From the NCBI GenBank assembly GCA_964604415.1, contig CAZRYT010000002.1:1-64000 (forward strand): a stretch of 64,000 bases of DNA, written 5' to 3'. Under the pieces are notes generated by a model, which was not told where the DNA came from, did not search any database, and saw only the letters and a program-made list of their open reading frames with translations. The stretch is from CAZJQT01 sp964604415 (GTDB lineage Bacteria > Patescibacteriota > Saccharimonadia > Saccharimonadales > CAZJQT01). Position numbers and translations under genes: made by a program. This document shows, piece by piece, positions 32,852-41,129 of the stretch (position 1 is its first letter; each line of letters begins with the position of its first letter).

Positions 32852-33256
32852 ATGACTGAGGAACCTAAAGCTAATCAGGTGGTGGAGGGCAGACAAGTCA
32901 TAATCAACGTGCCACCGCTAAAATCACCTAAGTGGATGCAAGGGTTTTTAGACTTTATTCGTCACCAAGGGGTAGTCGGTCTATCAGTTGGTTTAGTAAT
33001 TGGTGTGGCTTCAAAAAGCTTAGTGGATAGTTTAGTAAATGATATTTTTAACCCCGTTATTGGTTTAATTGGTGGTAGTGGTGGTTTGGATAGTCGATAT
33101 GTTTGTCTCAAAAACGTCGCTGGACAGTGCACCAACAAGCTAGCTTACGGAGCGCTCATTAATAGTTTACTAAGTTTCATAATCATTGTTGCGGCGGTTT
33201 ATTTTGTGATCAAAGGTTTGAAATTGGATAAACTAGATAAGCCAAAGGCTGAGTAG
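32852..33256 (+). CDS. mscL: Large-conductance mechanosensitive channel MscL
   Basis: 134 residues. The N-terminal ~28 residues are an extra polar segment. The MscL core follows: FLDFIRHQGVVGLSVGLVIGVASKSLVDSLVNDIFNPVIGLI (first helix and pore-lining residues), a short external loop containing a Cys pair (VCLKN and GQCTNK), and the second helix LLSFIIIVAAVYFVIKGL. It opens on membrane tension to release osmolytes. RBS AAGGAGGTG. The Cys pair in the loop is uncommon and might form a disulfide. Confidence 0.88.
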   Translation: MTEEPKANQVVEGRQVIINVPPLKSPKWMQGFLDFIRHQGVVGLSVGLVIGVASKSLVDSLVNDIFNPVIGLIGGSGGLDSRYVCLKNVAGQCTNKLAYGALINSLLSFIIIVAAVYFVIKGLKLDKLDKPKAE

Positions 33257-33275
33257 TCACTCCTATTTTTCCTTT

Positions 33276-33339
33276 AGAGACCACTTCCATGCGGAGTAAT
33301 CCAGTTGGTTACTCCGGTTCGCGTTTCGCCTTAGTCTCT
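33276..33339 (+). ncRNA. Structured intergenic region between mscL and msrB
   Basis: An outer stem AGAGAC (33276-33281) with GTCTCT (33334-33339) encloses a hairpin CGGAGTAA (33292-33299) with TTACTCCG (33309-33316) whose inner CCA/TGG adds three pairs, and a small GCG-TTT-CGC hairpin (33321-33329). No T run. It could be a 3' UTR structure of mscL or an unassigned RNA. The msrB promoter lies just after it. Confidence 0.4.
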
Positions 33340-33364
33340 TTCGTGAAAAAGACTCGCTTAAGTC

Positions 33365-33370
33365 TATAAT
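33365..33370 (+). promoter_or_regulatory. -10 element, leaderless type (msrB)
   Basis: TATAAT ends 6 nt before ATG 33377. No -35 match is visible upstream. Confidence 0.65.
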
Positions 33371-33376
33371 TAGAGT

Positions 33377-33784
33377 ATGAATTTATCAGAAGATGAATGG
33401 AAGCAGAAGCTAACACCCCAGCAATATAAAGTACTCCGTCAGAAGGGCACGGAAGCGCCATTTTCAGGAGAACATTTAAAACAAACTGATAGCGGCATGT
33501 ACACGTGCGTTGCTTGTGGAACTGAGTTATTTAAGAGCGACGCCAAGTATGAATCAAATCAACCAGGTTTGACAGGCTGGCCCAGCTTTGCCGACGTGGC
33601 CAAAACCGGATCTGTAAAGCTGCTAGATGACAACAATTACGGCATGCACAGGACTGAAGTTGTCTGTGCCAATTGTGGTAGTCATTTGGGGCACATTTTT
33701 GATGATAGCAGTTCACCAACTGGTCAGCACTACTGCATTAATTCCGTCTGCTTAAACTTTAAACCGAAAGATAACAAAGGTTAA
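33377..33784 (+). CDS. msrB: Peptide-methionine (R)-S-oxide reductase MsrB
   Basis: 135 residues. Two CxxC pairs (CVACG and CANCG) bind zinc; GLTGWPSFADV, NYGMHRTEVVC and the catalytic Cys in HYCINSVC complete the MsrB fold. It reduces methionine-R-sulfoxide in proteins. The residue two before the catalytic Cys is His (Arg in many homologues), and the extra Cys three after the NS could act as a recycling Cys. Separate MsrA was not seen here. Confidence 0.94.
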   Translation: MNLSEDEWKQKLTPQQYKVLRQKGTEAPFSGEHLKQTDSGMYTCVACGTELFKSDAKYESNQPGLTGWPSFADVAKTGSVKLLDDNNYGMHRTEVVCANCGSHLGHIFDDSSSPTGQHYCINSVCLNFKPKDNKG

Positions 33785-33793
33785 TATGGCTGG

Positions 33794-34510
33794 TTAGCCA
33801 GGAACATTAAAGAATTCTTCTAGTGTTGTCACACTGGTATTATGCATTTCGGTTGATAGTTCAACTCCAACATAGCGGAAATGCCATGGTTCATTACGAT
33901 AGCCAGTAATTGTTGCTTTATCGCTTGGATATCTAAGTATAAAACCGTATTTGTAAGCGTTAGCTAACAGCCACTGGGCTGCGATGGTTTGGCCAAAGCA
34001 GTCTTCAAAACAGCCGGACTTGCCAATATCGACAGCCCAGCCCGTTTGGTGCTCAGAATGTCCTGGGTGGGCACTTTCACTATCAGCTTTAGCTTGACCG
34101 AAGCTTTTTACTTCATTGTTATAAACGGTGACTTGAGTGTAGTAAGAGCGGTAGCCGCTTTCAGCAACCAGGGTGTAGCCGGCGGTTTTAGCGCCAGTGA
34201 ACAATTGACTCAACTCATCAGCCGCTACTTTTCTCATCAATTGTCCATTACCAACAGCTGTCAGGTCATTTGGTGCATAGGTCAGCGGGTTTAGAGCTCT
34301 AGGTTTATTAACCACTACCCAAAGACTGGTTGGGTCGTTGATTGAATATTTAGATTTATCGAAACTTGGCGCTGGGCTTGGCTGGTTACTTTTAACAGTT
34401 GGGCTGCCATTTTGATTAGTTGGGGTTGGTTTTTTGATCTTGGTCAGCATCAATACCACACCAATAATTGCCAAAACCACTACAACTGCGAAGATTATTT
34501 TTTTACGCAT
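33794..34510 (-). CDS. VanY/DdcY-type D-alanyl-D-alanine carboxypeptidase
   Basis: 238 residues. Transmembrane anchor at about 5-22, a Thr/Pro/Ser-rich linker to ~50, then an M15-family peptidase: ESGYRSYYTQVTVYN, HPGHSEHQTGWAVDIG with zinc ligands His and Asp, and EPWHFRYVG with the third His. It trims the last D-Ala of peptidoglycan stem peptides outside the cytoplasmic membrane. An internal Cys pair (SGCFEDC) likely forms a disulfide. Minus-strand TATACT 9 nt before the ATG. Confidence 0.92.
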   Translation of the reverse strand: MRKKIIFAVVVVLAIIGVVLMLTKIKKPTPTNQNGSPTVKSNQPSPAPSFDKSKYSINDPTSLWVVVNKPRALNPLTYAPNDLTAVGNGQLMRKVAADELSQLFTGAKTAGYTLVAESGYRSYYTQVTVYNNEVKSFGQAKADSESAHPGHSEHQTGWAVDIGKSGCFEDCFGQTIAAQWLLANAYKYGFILRYPSDKATITGYRNEPWHFRYVGVELSTEMHNTSVTTLEEFFNVPG

Positions 34511-34519
34511 GCAACGCCT

Positions 34520-34525
34520 AGTATA
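34520..34525 (-). promoter_or_regulatory. -10 element of the VanY-type gene
   Basis: TATACT on the minus strand, 9 nt before ATG 34510; short or no leader. Confidence 0.5.
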
Positions 34526-34534
34526 TCTTTACGA

Positions 34535-34540
34535 TATAAT
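34535..34540 (+). promoter_or_regulatory. -10 element, leaderless type (orn)
   Basis: TATAAT ending 8 nt before ATG 34549, with a divergent -10 15 bases upstream for the opposite gene. Confidence 0.6.
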
Positions 34541-34548
34541 AACCTGCA

Positions 34549-35118
34549 ATGACAACTGATGAAAAAAAGCAGGTTCCTACTAAATTATTGTGGTTGGATC
34601 TGGAAATGACTGGCTTGGATCCTAGCAAAGATTTGATTTTGGAGGTGGCCGCCGAAGTTACGGATTTTGATTTCAAAACTCTAGCCAGTTATGAAGCCAG
34701 GGTGAAACAAGATAAAAAGACTGTGCTTGCCCGCATGCAAAACAATATTTGGTGGCGCGATTTCCCAGCTAACCGCGATGAATTTGTTCAAAAATTGGAT
34801 GATGGCCAAGATCTTAAGCAGGTTGAACAAGATTTGGTTGCGTTAGTAGAAAAACACTTCGGCGATGAGCCGGCCGTGCTAGCAGGCAACTCTATCTACA
34901 ATGACCGTGGTTTTATCAAGCAATGGTTACCAGCCCTGGACCTTAGGCTACATTACCGCATGTTAGACGTCAGTGCCTGGAAGATCCTAATGCAAGGCAA
35001 ATACGGCGTAAATTATGAGAAAAAAGAAGTCCATCGTGCTTTTGACGATATTCAGGCCTCGATTGCTGAGCTCCAACACTACTTGGACTGGTTCAAAAAC
35101 AATTCAGCCAATAACTAG
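34549..35118 (+). CDS. orn: Oligoribonuclease
   Basis: 189 residues. DEDDh exonuclease: WLDLEMTGLD (D-x-E), an Asp in NSIYNDRGFI, and HRAFDDIQ with His and the last Asp. AELQHYLDWF is the usual Orn ending. It degrades 2-5 nt RNA to mononucleotides. Note the same window encodes a DHH-domain protein (52137-53729) related to NrnA, but that one has lost its motifs, so Orn may be the only nanoRNase. Confidence 0.93.
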   Translation: MTTDEKKQVPTKLLWLDLEMTGLDPSKDLILEVAAEVTDFDFKTLASYEARVKQDKKTVLARMQNNIWWRDFPANRDEFVQKLDDGQDLKQVEQDLVALVEKHFGDEPAVLAGNSIYNDRGFIKQWLPALDLRLHYRMLDVSAWKILMQGKYGVNYEKKEVHRAFDDIQASIAELQHYLDWFKNNSANN

Positions 35119-35186
35119 TTGACAATTACAAATTTGGGTATAAATTGAGAAGTTAGAAATAACATTAAGTGTGAAAAGGAAAAACA

Positions 35187-35444
35187 ATGTCAAATACAAA
35201 TCGTTCAGAAAAAATGGTTATTGATGACGATTTAATAAATGCTCGGGGTTTATTTTCAAGACAGCAGATCCTTGAAGTAACTGATGAAATTGATCTTCGT
35301 GACCCAAGCGAACTAGCAATAGAAGTTGAAACAGCTCGCTTAAATAAACTGAGCGAAATGGCCCTTAGAACTGACACCACTGCTTTAAATGGTTTGGTAC
35401 ACACACTGTATTATTCCCAGGTTGGTGCAGCTCACATTGTCTAG
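35187..35444 (+). CDS. Small hypothetical protein
   Basis: 85 residues, acidic, no membrane helix. AAAAGGAAAA precedes the ATG. The C-terminus (TTALNGLVHTLYYSQVGAAHIV) is hydrophobic enough to be a binding or amphipathic helix. The 69 bases before it contain TTGACA and a TATAAA-like hexamer that could be its promoter. No family recognised. Confidence 0.55.
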   Translation: MSNTNRSEKMVIDDDLINARGLFSRQQILEVTDEIDLRDPSELAIEVETARLNKLSEMALRTDTTALNGLVHTLYYSQVGAAHIV

Positions 35445-35476
35445 ACAATAGGCCAATCTGATGCCAAACTTGTGGC

Positions 35477-35821
35477 ATGGATCACAAGACAGTTGAAGAA
35501 TATATTCTAAGTCTGCCAGGGGCTAAGCTAGATTACCCCTTTGGTGAAGGTGTGGCAGTCTATAAAGCCAAAGATAAAATGTTTGCATTGATTGCCGAAA
35601 AAACTAATCCACTCAGGATTAGCCTAAAGTGCGATCCTTTGCTATCTAAAGTTCTACGCGAGAAGTACGAAACGGTTCTAGAAGGTTATCATCTGAACAA
35701 AAAATACTGGAATACTGTTATTCTGACTGGCCAGTTACCCTGGGAAGAAATCCAAGCCCTAATTCATCACAGCTACCAGTTAATTACTGGTGAACACGGC
35801 GTAACGCCTGATATAAAATAA
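35477..35821 (+). CDS. MmcQ/YjbR-family protein
   Basis: 114 residues. LPGAKLDYPFGEGVAVYKAKDKMFALI, SLKCDPLLSKVLREKY and YHLNKKYWNTVIL match the MmcQ/YjbR (CyaY-like fold) family, small proteins often annotated as DNA-binding, though the role is not settled. Length is as expected. The ATG at 35477 starts MDHKTVEEYILSL, a normal start for the family. No ribosome binding site is obvious. Confidence 0.88.
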   Translation: MDHKTVEEYILSLPGAKLDYPFGEGVAVYKAKDKMFALIAEKTNPLRISLKCDPLLSKVLREKYETVLEGYHLNKKYWNTVILTGQLPWEEIQALIHHSYQLITGEHGVTPDIK

Positions 35822-35822
35822 G

Positions 35823-36461
35823 TTACTGACTGGTGGCCAGCAGCGGCCTGACGGCGTTAAAGTAGGCGGCCAAGGTCGCTTTGGCTTTTGTGTCATTGCT
35901 AGAATCGTGCAGTTTTTTGATATCTTGAGCGTAAGTTAGCAGTTCTGATTGCAAGATATTGGTAAAAGTTCCGTCAAAACTGTTGGCTTGTTTGGCGGTG
36001 GTTAGTTGGGCGTCGGTTTGGACATTTTTACCCAGGGCTAAATTGGCGGCTTTGGTGTTGGCTCCAGACGACTTAGCGTACTTAAGAATGGTTGATTGCT
36101 GTGATTCCAAAGTTGTTTTGGCTGTGATGGCCAAATTTTTGGCGTTACTATCTGTAGCTGACTCAGAACCCAAACCGCTGATACGAATGGCTTCAGTTTG
36201 TTCCTGGGCGAGTTTTAACCATTCTTGTGACCTACTACTACCGCCACCACTAACAAGACTGAAGACAATTATGGCAACTATAAGTAGAACCGCTCCGGCA
36301 ATACTAATAAAAATAACTCGTTGCTTTTTGGAACCACCACCAAACAAGCTCGGCTTGGGCTGGCGCTGTTTATTAACAATAAAATCGTAAGGATCCTGCT
36401 GGACTGGCGCGGGTGTTAACGGCGGCGGCGCTGGAGCAGGGGCGTTCGGTTGCATATGCAT
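35823..36461 (-). CDS. Membrane-anchored hypothetical protein with Pro-rich N-terminus
   Basis: 212 residues. A Pro/Ala/Gln-rich N-terminal region (1-40), a basic patch GGGSKKQR, a transmembrane helix (about 49-68), a Gly/Ser linker and a helical external domain of ~130 residues with repeated Thr/Ala/Lys helices. This is the layout of an N-in/C-out anchored protein. No family recognised. Stop is one base from the convergent MmcQ/YjbR gene. AT-rich promoter region upstream, shared with dnaG. Confidence 0.65.
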   Translation of the reverse strand: MHMQPNAPAPAPPPLTPAPVQQDPYDFIVNKQRQPKPSLFGGGSKKQRVIFISIAGAVLLIVAIIVFSLVSGGGSSRSQEWLKLAQEQTEAIRISGLGSESATDSNAKNLAITAKTTLESQQSTILKYAKSSGANTKAANLALGKNVQTDAQLTTAKQANSFDGTFTNILQSELLTYAQDIKKLHDSSNDTKAKATLAAYFNAVRPLLATSQ

Positions 36462-36530
36462 AATGATAGTAGAAAGTTATTGAAACTGCTAACCCTTTCT
36501 ACTTTCTACTTTTAACCTTAGACTATAAAG

Positions 36531-38285
36531 ATGGACTCTGTGGATGAGATCAAACAAAGGTTGAATATTGAGGACGTTATTGCTGAATATGTCCAACTAA
36601 AACGCTCTGGCCGCAACTTTAAAGGCCTGAGTCCGTTCAACAATGAAAAAACACCGAGCTTTATGGTCAGCCCCGAAAAGCAAATTTGGCATGATTTTTC
36701 TTCAAACAAGGGTGGCAATATGTTCAGCTTTGTTATGGAGATGGAGGGTCTGGATTTCCGTGGCGCCCTGGAACTATTAGCCCGCAAAGCCGGCGTTGAC
36801 CTTGACCAGTACAGGGGCCAAAGCGGCAGCAATGCCAAGCTTAAAGAGCGTTTGCGTGAAGCCTTGCAACTGGCTGCTAAGTTCTACCAAGTTCAGTTCA
36901 GTCATAGCTCTGAGGCTATCGATTACGTTTTCAAAAGACGTGGTTTCGCTAAGCAAACAGCTTTGGATTTTAAACTTGGTTATTCGCCCAATAATGGCAC
37001 AGCATTGTTAGATTTTATGAAGAAAAAAGGTTTTAACGAAGATGAGCTAAAAAAAGCTGGCCTGACCGCCCAAAGGCGTAATGGCACAGGCGATATGTTC
37101 CGTGGCCGCTTAATGGTGCCGCTCATGGACACACAGGGCTCAGTCATTGGCTTTACAGCCCGGCAGTTGGACGAGGATCCTAACGCTCCCAAGTACATCA
37201 ACACACCACAAACCCTACTCTACGACAAAAGCCGTCACGTCTATGGTCTTAATCTGGCCAAGGAATCAATCCGGCGTCAGAAATATGCCATTTTAGTAGA
37301 AGGGAACCTAGATGTGATCGCCAGTCATCAGGCTGGCGTTAAAAATACTGTGGCTACCGCCGGTACCGCGTTGACTGAACAGCATCTCAAGGCGCTGGGG
37401 CGTTTCGCCAATGATATTCGGCTGTGTTTTGACGCTGACAGTGCTGGCTTAGCGGCTACTGAACGTTCCATCCCAATTGCCTCCAGAACAGGGGTAAAAC
37501 TAAGTATTATCAACCTGCCTGGCGGCAAAGATCCGGATGAATTAATCAAACAGGATGTGGCCAAATGGCAGCAGACAGTTGAAAAACCAATTTATGCCCT
37601 GGATTGGCTAATTACCCACTACCAAAAGCAGTTGGATCTGGATTCTGGCAGTGGCAAACGGGAGTTCAGCGACTTACTTTTGCCAACTCTAAAAGGTCTG
37701 GGAGATCCGGTAGAGCAGGATCACTATATCCGTAAACTTGCCAAACTCATCGACGTCAACGCCTCAGCCTTACGCGAAAAAGTCGAGGCCAAAAACTCTA
37801 GTGCTGTGCAACTCAAAAGATCCAAAGCCGTCCAAGTTGTTGATGACCAGCAACAGCTAGAATGGGCAAAAGCTCAAGACCACTTGCTGGCACTAACCTT
37901 GATGCGGCCAGATTTGCGTGACCTTCTAGATTTGATTGATTCGGAAATGTTCCCACAAGACTCAGGCAGGCAACTGCTGGAATATTTGCAGACGCACCCA
38001 GACTTTGATGGCAACCTGACCCACGCTCCTCTGTTGCAATCTATCGCTGACTATGTCAAAATTATCTCATTACAATATGAGGCGTTATTTATTGATCTAG
38101 ATGAGACCGAAGCCCGTTATGAGGCCAACCGTCTCCGGATCCGCCTGATTGACATATTTGTCAGAACTAAAAAAGCCCAAATCTCAACTGCATTAAAAGA
38201 AGCCGATGACGAAACCTCCCAAAAGCTTCTAACCCGCGTGAAAAGCCTAGATAATTTATTAAAGACCAGTCAGGAGACTATCTGA
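36531..38285 (+). CDS. dnaG: DNA primase DnaG, zinc ligands absent
   Basis: 584 residues. The family start, NFKGLSPFNNEKTPSFMVSPEKQ, is clear, as is the TOPRIM part (LVEGNLDVIASHQAG, FDADSAGLAA, PGGKDPDELI). It makes RNA primers at replication forks. The N-terminal zinc finger normally uses Cys-His-Cys-Cys; aligned to E. coli C40, H43, C61, C64 the residues here are S34, N37, D55 and S58, so all four ligands are gone while the surrounding sequence is well kept. A C-terminal helicase-binding-like region follows. Its TGA overlaps the rpoD start (TGATG). Candidate -10 TAGACT 6 nt upstream. Confidence 0.93.
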   Translation: MDSVDEIKQRLNIEDVIAEYVQLKRSGRNFKGLSPFNNEKTPSFMVSPEKQIWHDFSSNKGGNMFSFVMEMEGLDFRGALELLARKAGVDLDQYRGQSGSNAKLKERLREALQLAAKFYQVQFSHSSEAIDYVFKRRGFAKQTALDFKLGYSPNNGTALLDFMKKKGFNEDELKKAGLTAQRRNGTGDMFRGRLMVPLMDTQGSVIGFTARQLDEDPNAPKYINTPQTLLYDKSRHVYGLNLAKESIRRQKYAILVEGNLDVIASHQAGVKNTVATAGTALTEQHLKALGRFANDIRLCFDADSAGLAATERSIPIASRTGVKLSIINLPGGKDPDELIKQDVAKWQQTVEKPIYALDWLITHYQKQLDLDSGSGKREFSDLLLPTLKGLGDPVEQDHYIRKLAKLIDVNASALREKVEAKNSSAVQLKRSKAVQVVDDQQQLEWAKAQDHLLALTLMRPDLRDLLDLIDSEMFPQDSGRQLLEYLQTHPDFDGNLTHAPLLQSIADYVKIISLQYEALFIDLDETEARYEANRLRIRLIDIFVRTKKAQISTALKEADDETSQKLLTRVKSLDNLLKTSQETI

Positions 38286-39415
38286 TGCCAGCCAAAAAAC
38301 CTGCCAAGAAGGAAGAGCCGGAAATTGATCCGGATATGATCACCAAAAAGGACGATCTGTTTAAGAAAGCCAAAAAAGATGGCAAAATCGACCAACGCGA
38401 AATTTTTGAAGCCATTGCTGATGTGCCAGAAAACGCTGAAGTTTTGGACATGCTCTACACTCAACTAGCCGACAGCAATATTTTGGTAGTAGAATCAGCC
38501 GCACCCGTGGCCGGCTTTGGTGACCAGTGGGAAGCTGAGGAAGAGGAAGAAGTCGTCTTGGACGACAACGCTTATCTGGATGATATTGCAGATGACTCCG
38601 TGCGCTTATACCTGCGCGAAATCGGTAAGATACCGCTGTTAACAGCCGAAGAAGAACTGGCTCTAGCCAAAAAAGTCGTGGCCGGTAGCAAAGGTGCCAA
38701 AGACAAAATGGCCGAAGCCAACATGCGTCTAGTTGTCTCAATTGCCAAGCGTTACGTCGGTCGCGGTTTGGATCTACTTGATTTGATTCAAGAGGGGAAT
38801 ACCGGACTCTTGCGCGCTGTTGAAAAGTTTGACCCGGACAAGGGTTTCAAGTTCTCAACCTACGCAACTTGGTGGATCCGCCAGGCTATCACGCGTGCTA
38901 TCGCTGACCAGGCCCGTACCATCCGTATACCTGTGCACATGGTTGAAACCATCAATAAATTACTGCGTACCCAGCGTCGACTAACTCAGGAACTCAACCG
39001 TGAGCCAACCAATGAAGAAATCGCTGCTGAAATGGAAATTGACGTCGACAAAGTCGAACACATCATGAAGATCAAACAGGACATTTCATCTCTCGATGCT
39101 TCAGTTCGTGATGATGAGGAAGATTCTGTCCTGGCTGACTTTATTGAGGATGAAGACACTGTCAGTCCCGAGGAATCGGCCACTACCCAGTTACTTAAAG
39201 AGCACGTCAAAGATATGCTGGGTGCTCTAACAGAGCGTGAACAAAAGATTTTGAAACTACGTTTTGGGCTAGAAGACGGCAAAAGCCACACTTTAGAGGA
39301 AGTTGGACAGGAGTTCATGGTTACCCGTGAACGCATTCGCCAGATTGAAGCCAAAGCCCTGGCCAAACTACGCAAGCACAAAGACGCCAAAAAGTTACAC
39401 GATTACATAAAGTAA
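38285..39415 (+). CDS. rpoD: RNA polymerase principal sigma factor
   Basis: 376 residues. Region 1.2 DSVRLYLREIGKIPLLTAEEELALA, region 2 MRLVVSIAKRYVGRGLDLLDLIQEGN and FSTYATWWIRQAITRAIADQARTIR (2.4 recognises the -10), region 3, and region 4 TLEEVGQEFMVTRERIRQIEAKALAKLRKHK. A short region 1.1 remains at the N-terminus. The large non-conserved region found in proteobacterial RpoD is absent. It is the sigma expected to drive the -10-only promoters seen throughout this window. Cotranscribed with dnaG (A of ATG overlaps). Confidence 0.96.
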   Translation: MPAKKPAKKEEPEIDPDMITKKDDLFKKAKKDGKIDQREIFEAIADVPENAEVLDMLYTQLADSNILVVESAAPVAGFGDQWEAEEEEEVVLDDNAYLDDIADDSVRLYLREIGKIPLLTAEEELALAKKVVAGSKGAKDKMAEANMRLVVSIAKRYVGRGLDLLDLIQEGNTGLLRAVEKFDPDKGFKFSTYATWWIRQAITRAIADQARTIRIPVHMVETINKLLRTQRRLTQELNREPTNEEIAAEMEIDVDKVEHIMKIKQDISSLDASVRDDEEDSVLADFIEDEDTVSPEESATTQLLKEHVKDMLGALTEREQKILKLRFGLEDGKSHTLEEVGQEFMVTRERIRQIEAKALAKLRKHKDAKKLHDYIK

Positions 39416-39433
39416 CCCTCATCATTTTCACTT

Positions 39434-39480
39434 AGGGTAGGGGTCCGCGCGGACAAGCAAGGAATATCACGCGCTGCCCT
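39434..39480. other. Structured spacer between rpoD and the ATPase-wHTH gene
   Basis: An outer stem AGGGTAG (39434-39440) with CTGCCCT (39474-39480) encloses GTCC-GCGC-GGAC (39443-39454). No T run. It may act as a bidirectional stop for the convergent genes. Confidence 0.35.
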
Positions 39481-39512
39481 GGGCATAACTAACTTAAGTA
39501 AAAACGATTCGC

Positions 39513-40619
39513 TTAAATGTTCTTGACTAGGGCGTAACCCAGTTTTTTGTGATTTTCTATATTGTAAGGTTGGGTCACAAAAGCAGGGTGTTTGCGCAAA
39601 CGGTAGACTAGGGCATTGAGCGCCCATTCTGATCCCAGTTCCTCTCCACGCCAAACCGCGTCATAAATTTCTCTTTTGGGTACCACGCGTCCTTGATAAC
39701 GCTTGAGTATAGCTAGAAGTCGGCGTTCTTTTACGGGTAGTTTTGAACTTACCAAGCCAACCACTCCGTCATTAAATAACGGTGAGAATAGCTCAAATTT
39801 TTTGCCTTTAGGTACGACCAGGCCAACATTTGTTAGATAGATATCTGGTTTAGCATATTCGCCGGTAGTGGCCACTTTTCTAAGAATAGTTTTTTGTGAA
39901 GCAGACAGGTGGGACCAGATGTTCTCGAAAGATAATTTGATAAAAGGATCCTGGATTGGGTTAGGGCGATACTCGGATTGCAGGAGTAACTGCAAGAACT
40001 GGAAATGGCCACCGCTTAAACGCACAATTTCTTTAAATGTCTGGTCGTCAATCTCTAATTTAGGACCATAGACGTCCAAGAGGTACCGTAAGTCATCTTG
40101 ACTATAACGTTTCAGGTAATATTTATTAGCGAGCAAACGTAAGTCCAAATTGGTTAATTCTGCCGGCAAAATTGTCTCCAGACGCTTGCAGATACCAAAA
40201 ACAAATACAATTTTGGACTGATCCACACTCTGTAAACTCCGCAAATAACGGAAGAAATCATTATTAAAATCTTTGAACAACTTATCAAAACCACTAATGA
40301 TAATAACCACTTTTTCATCAGTTTTTAGAATATGACTAAGTCTCTCTTGGCAGGTACGGATCATTTCCTCAATGTTTTTACCGTTGCTTTTGCCGCCAAG
40401 TTGTTCCACTAGATTACTGAAAAATTCTTTTGAACTTAGTGAGGGCAGGCTAAAGACGTCAATATGTATCATCTTGCCGTAAGGCTGACGAGCCAGCTGT
40501 TTTAAGAACACAGAGATTCCACAACCAGGTATGCCAATGACTGAGGTTGATTGGCCGCCATCCAACATCTTCTTTATGGCGCCGAATTGTGTGCTAGCAA
40601 ATTGATGGTCTTGGCCCAT
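39513..40619 (-). CDS. ATPase-like protein fused to OmpR/PhoB-type winged helix
   Basis: 368 residues. Residues ~1-250 have an AAA/STAND ATPase layout: IGIPGCGISVFLKQL aligns with the Walker A loop, and KVVIIISGFDKL with Walker B; NNDFFRYLRSL, IVFVFGICKRLE and PAELTNLDLRLLANKYYLKRYS look like sensor and lid helices. The Walker A Lys is Ile35 and the first Walker B acid is Ser, so ATP hydrolysis is doubtful. The last ~85 residues (KERRLLAILKRYQGRVVPKREIYDAVWRGEELGSE... ALVYRLRKH) are an OmpR-type DNA-binding winged helix. Probable transcription regulator sensing an unknown ligand. Leaderless-type -10. Confidence 0.72.
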   Translation of the reverse strand: MGQDHQFASTQFGAIKKMLDGGQSTSVIGIPGCGISVFLKQLARQPYGKMIHIDVFSLPSLSSKEFFSNLVEQLGGKSNGKNIEEMIRTCQERLSHILKTDEKVVIIISGFDKLFKDFNNDFFRYLRSLQSVDQSKIVFVFGICKRLETILPAELTNLDLRLLANKYYLKRYSQDDLRYLLDVYGPKLEIDDQTFKEIVRLSGGHFQFLQLLLQSEYRPNPIQDPFIKLSFENIWSHLSASQKTILRKVATTGEYAKPDIYLTNVGLVVPKGKKFELFSPLFNDGVVGLVSSKLPVKERRLLAILKRYQGRVVPKREIYDAVWRGEELGSEWALNALVYRLRKHPAFVTQPYNIENHKKLGYALVKNI

Positions 40620-40626
40620 TATTATA

Positions 40627-40632
40627 ATTCTA
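40627..40632 (-). promoter_or_regulatory. -10 element, leaderless type
   Basis: TAGAAT on the minus strand, 7 nt before ATG 40619. Confidence 0.5.
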
Positions 40633-40732
40633 TCTATAAAACGTCATAATTTTATCATATTTGCATCAAGCATGCAAGACAAATATTTCTTAGACTAGTA
40701 ATGTCATACAAATTTAAGTGAAAGGAATCGAC

Positions 40733-41128
40733 ATGGAACTGAACCCCATACCAACTATGACTAAAACAGAAGCAAGACAGTTTGCGAATGTACTAACCCA
40801 AACCGTATTTAGGGATAGGTCTGAAAAAAATCAATCAACCAAACTGACCGATCGCCAAAAAATGGTTGCCAATTTAGCAATCAGTCAATTACTAGATTCG
40901 TCTGATGAAACTGTGAAGCTCGAGTTAGAGCAAACTGAACTAAGTGATTTAGTCAGGGTAGCTCAAGAAGCTTTAGAGGACCCACGGGGCATCATGTTTG
41001 GCCTGATCGCGCCTGAGCTTGATATGGATGATACCTTCCATTGGGACGAGCGTGGTAATGCGCTTAGATCGTTAGCGATAACTGCCGATTTTGTAAGACT
41101 AGCTCGACCCCGAAGAGAAGGGAGCTGA
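40733..41128 (+). CDS. Hypothetical protein, paralogue of the next gene's N-terminal domain
   Basis: 131 residues from ATG 40733, with AAAGGAA 8 nt upstream; the longer ORF uses a GTG at 40718. Soluble and helical. TKTEARQFANVLTQTVFRD, ISQLLDSS and the block ALEDPRGIMFGLIAPELD correspond in order and spacing to TRQEARDVAEVFSITASLN and LDNSQKIISGLCTPNVCD in the following gene, so the two share an unrecognised ~130-residue domain. It lies one base before that gene. Function unknown. Confidence 0.62.
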   Translation: MELNPIPTMTKTEARQFANVLTQTVFRDRSEKNQSTKLTDRQKMVANLAISQLLDSSDETVKLELEQTELSDLVRVAQEALEDPRGIMFGLIAPELDMDDTFHWDERGNALRSLAITADFVRLARPRREGS

Positions 41129-41129
41129 C

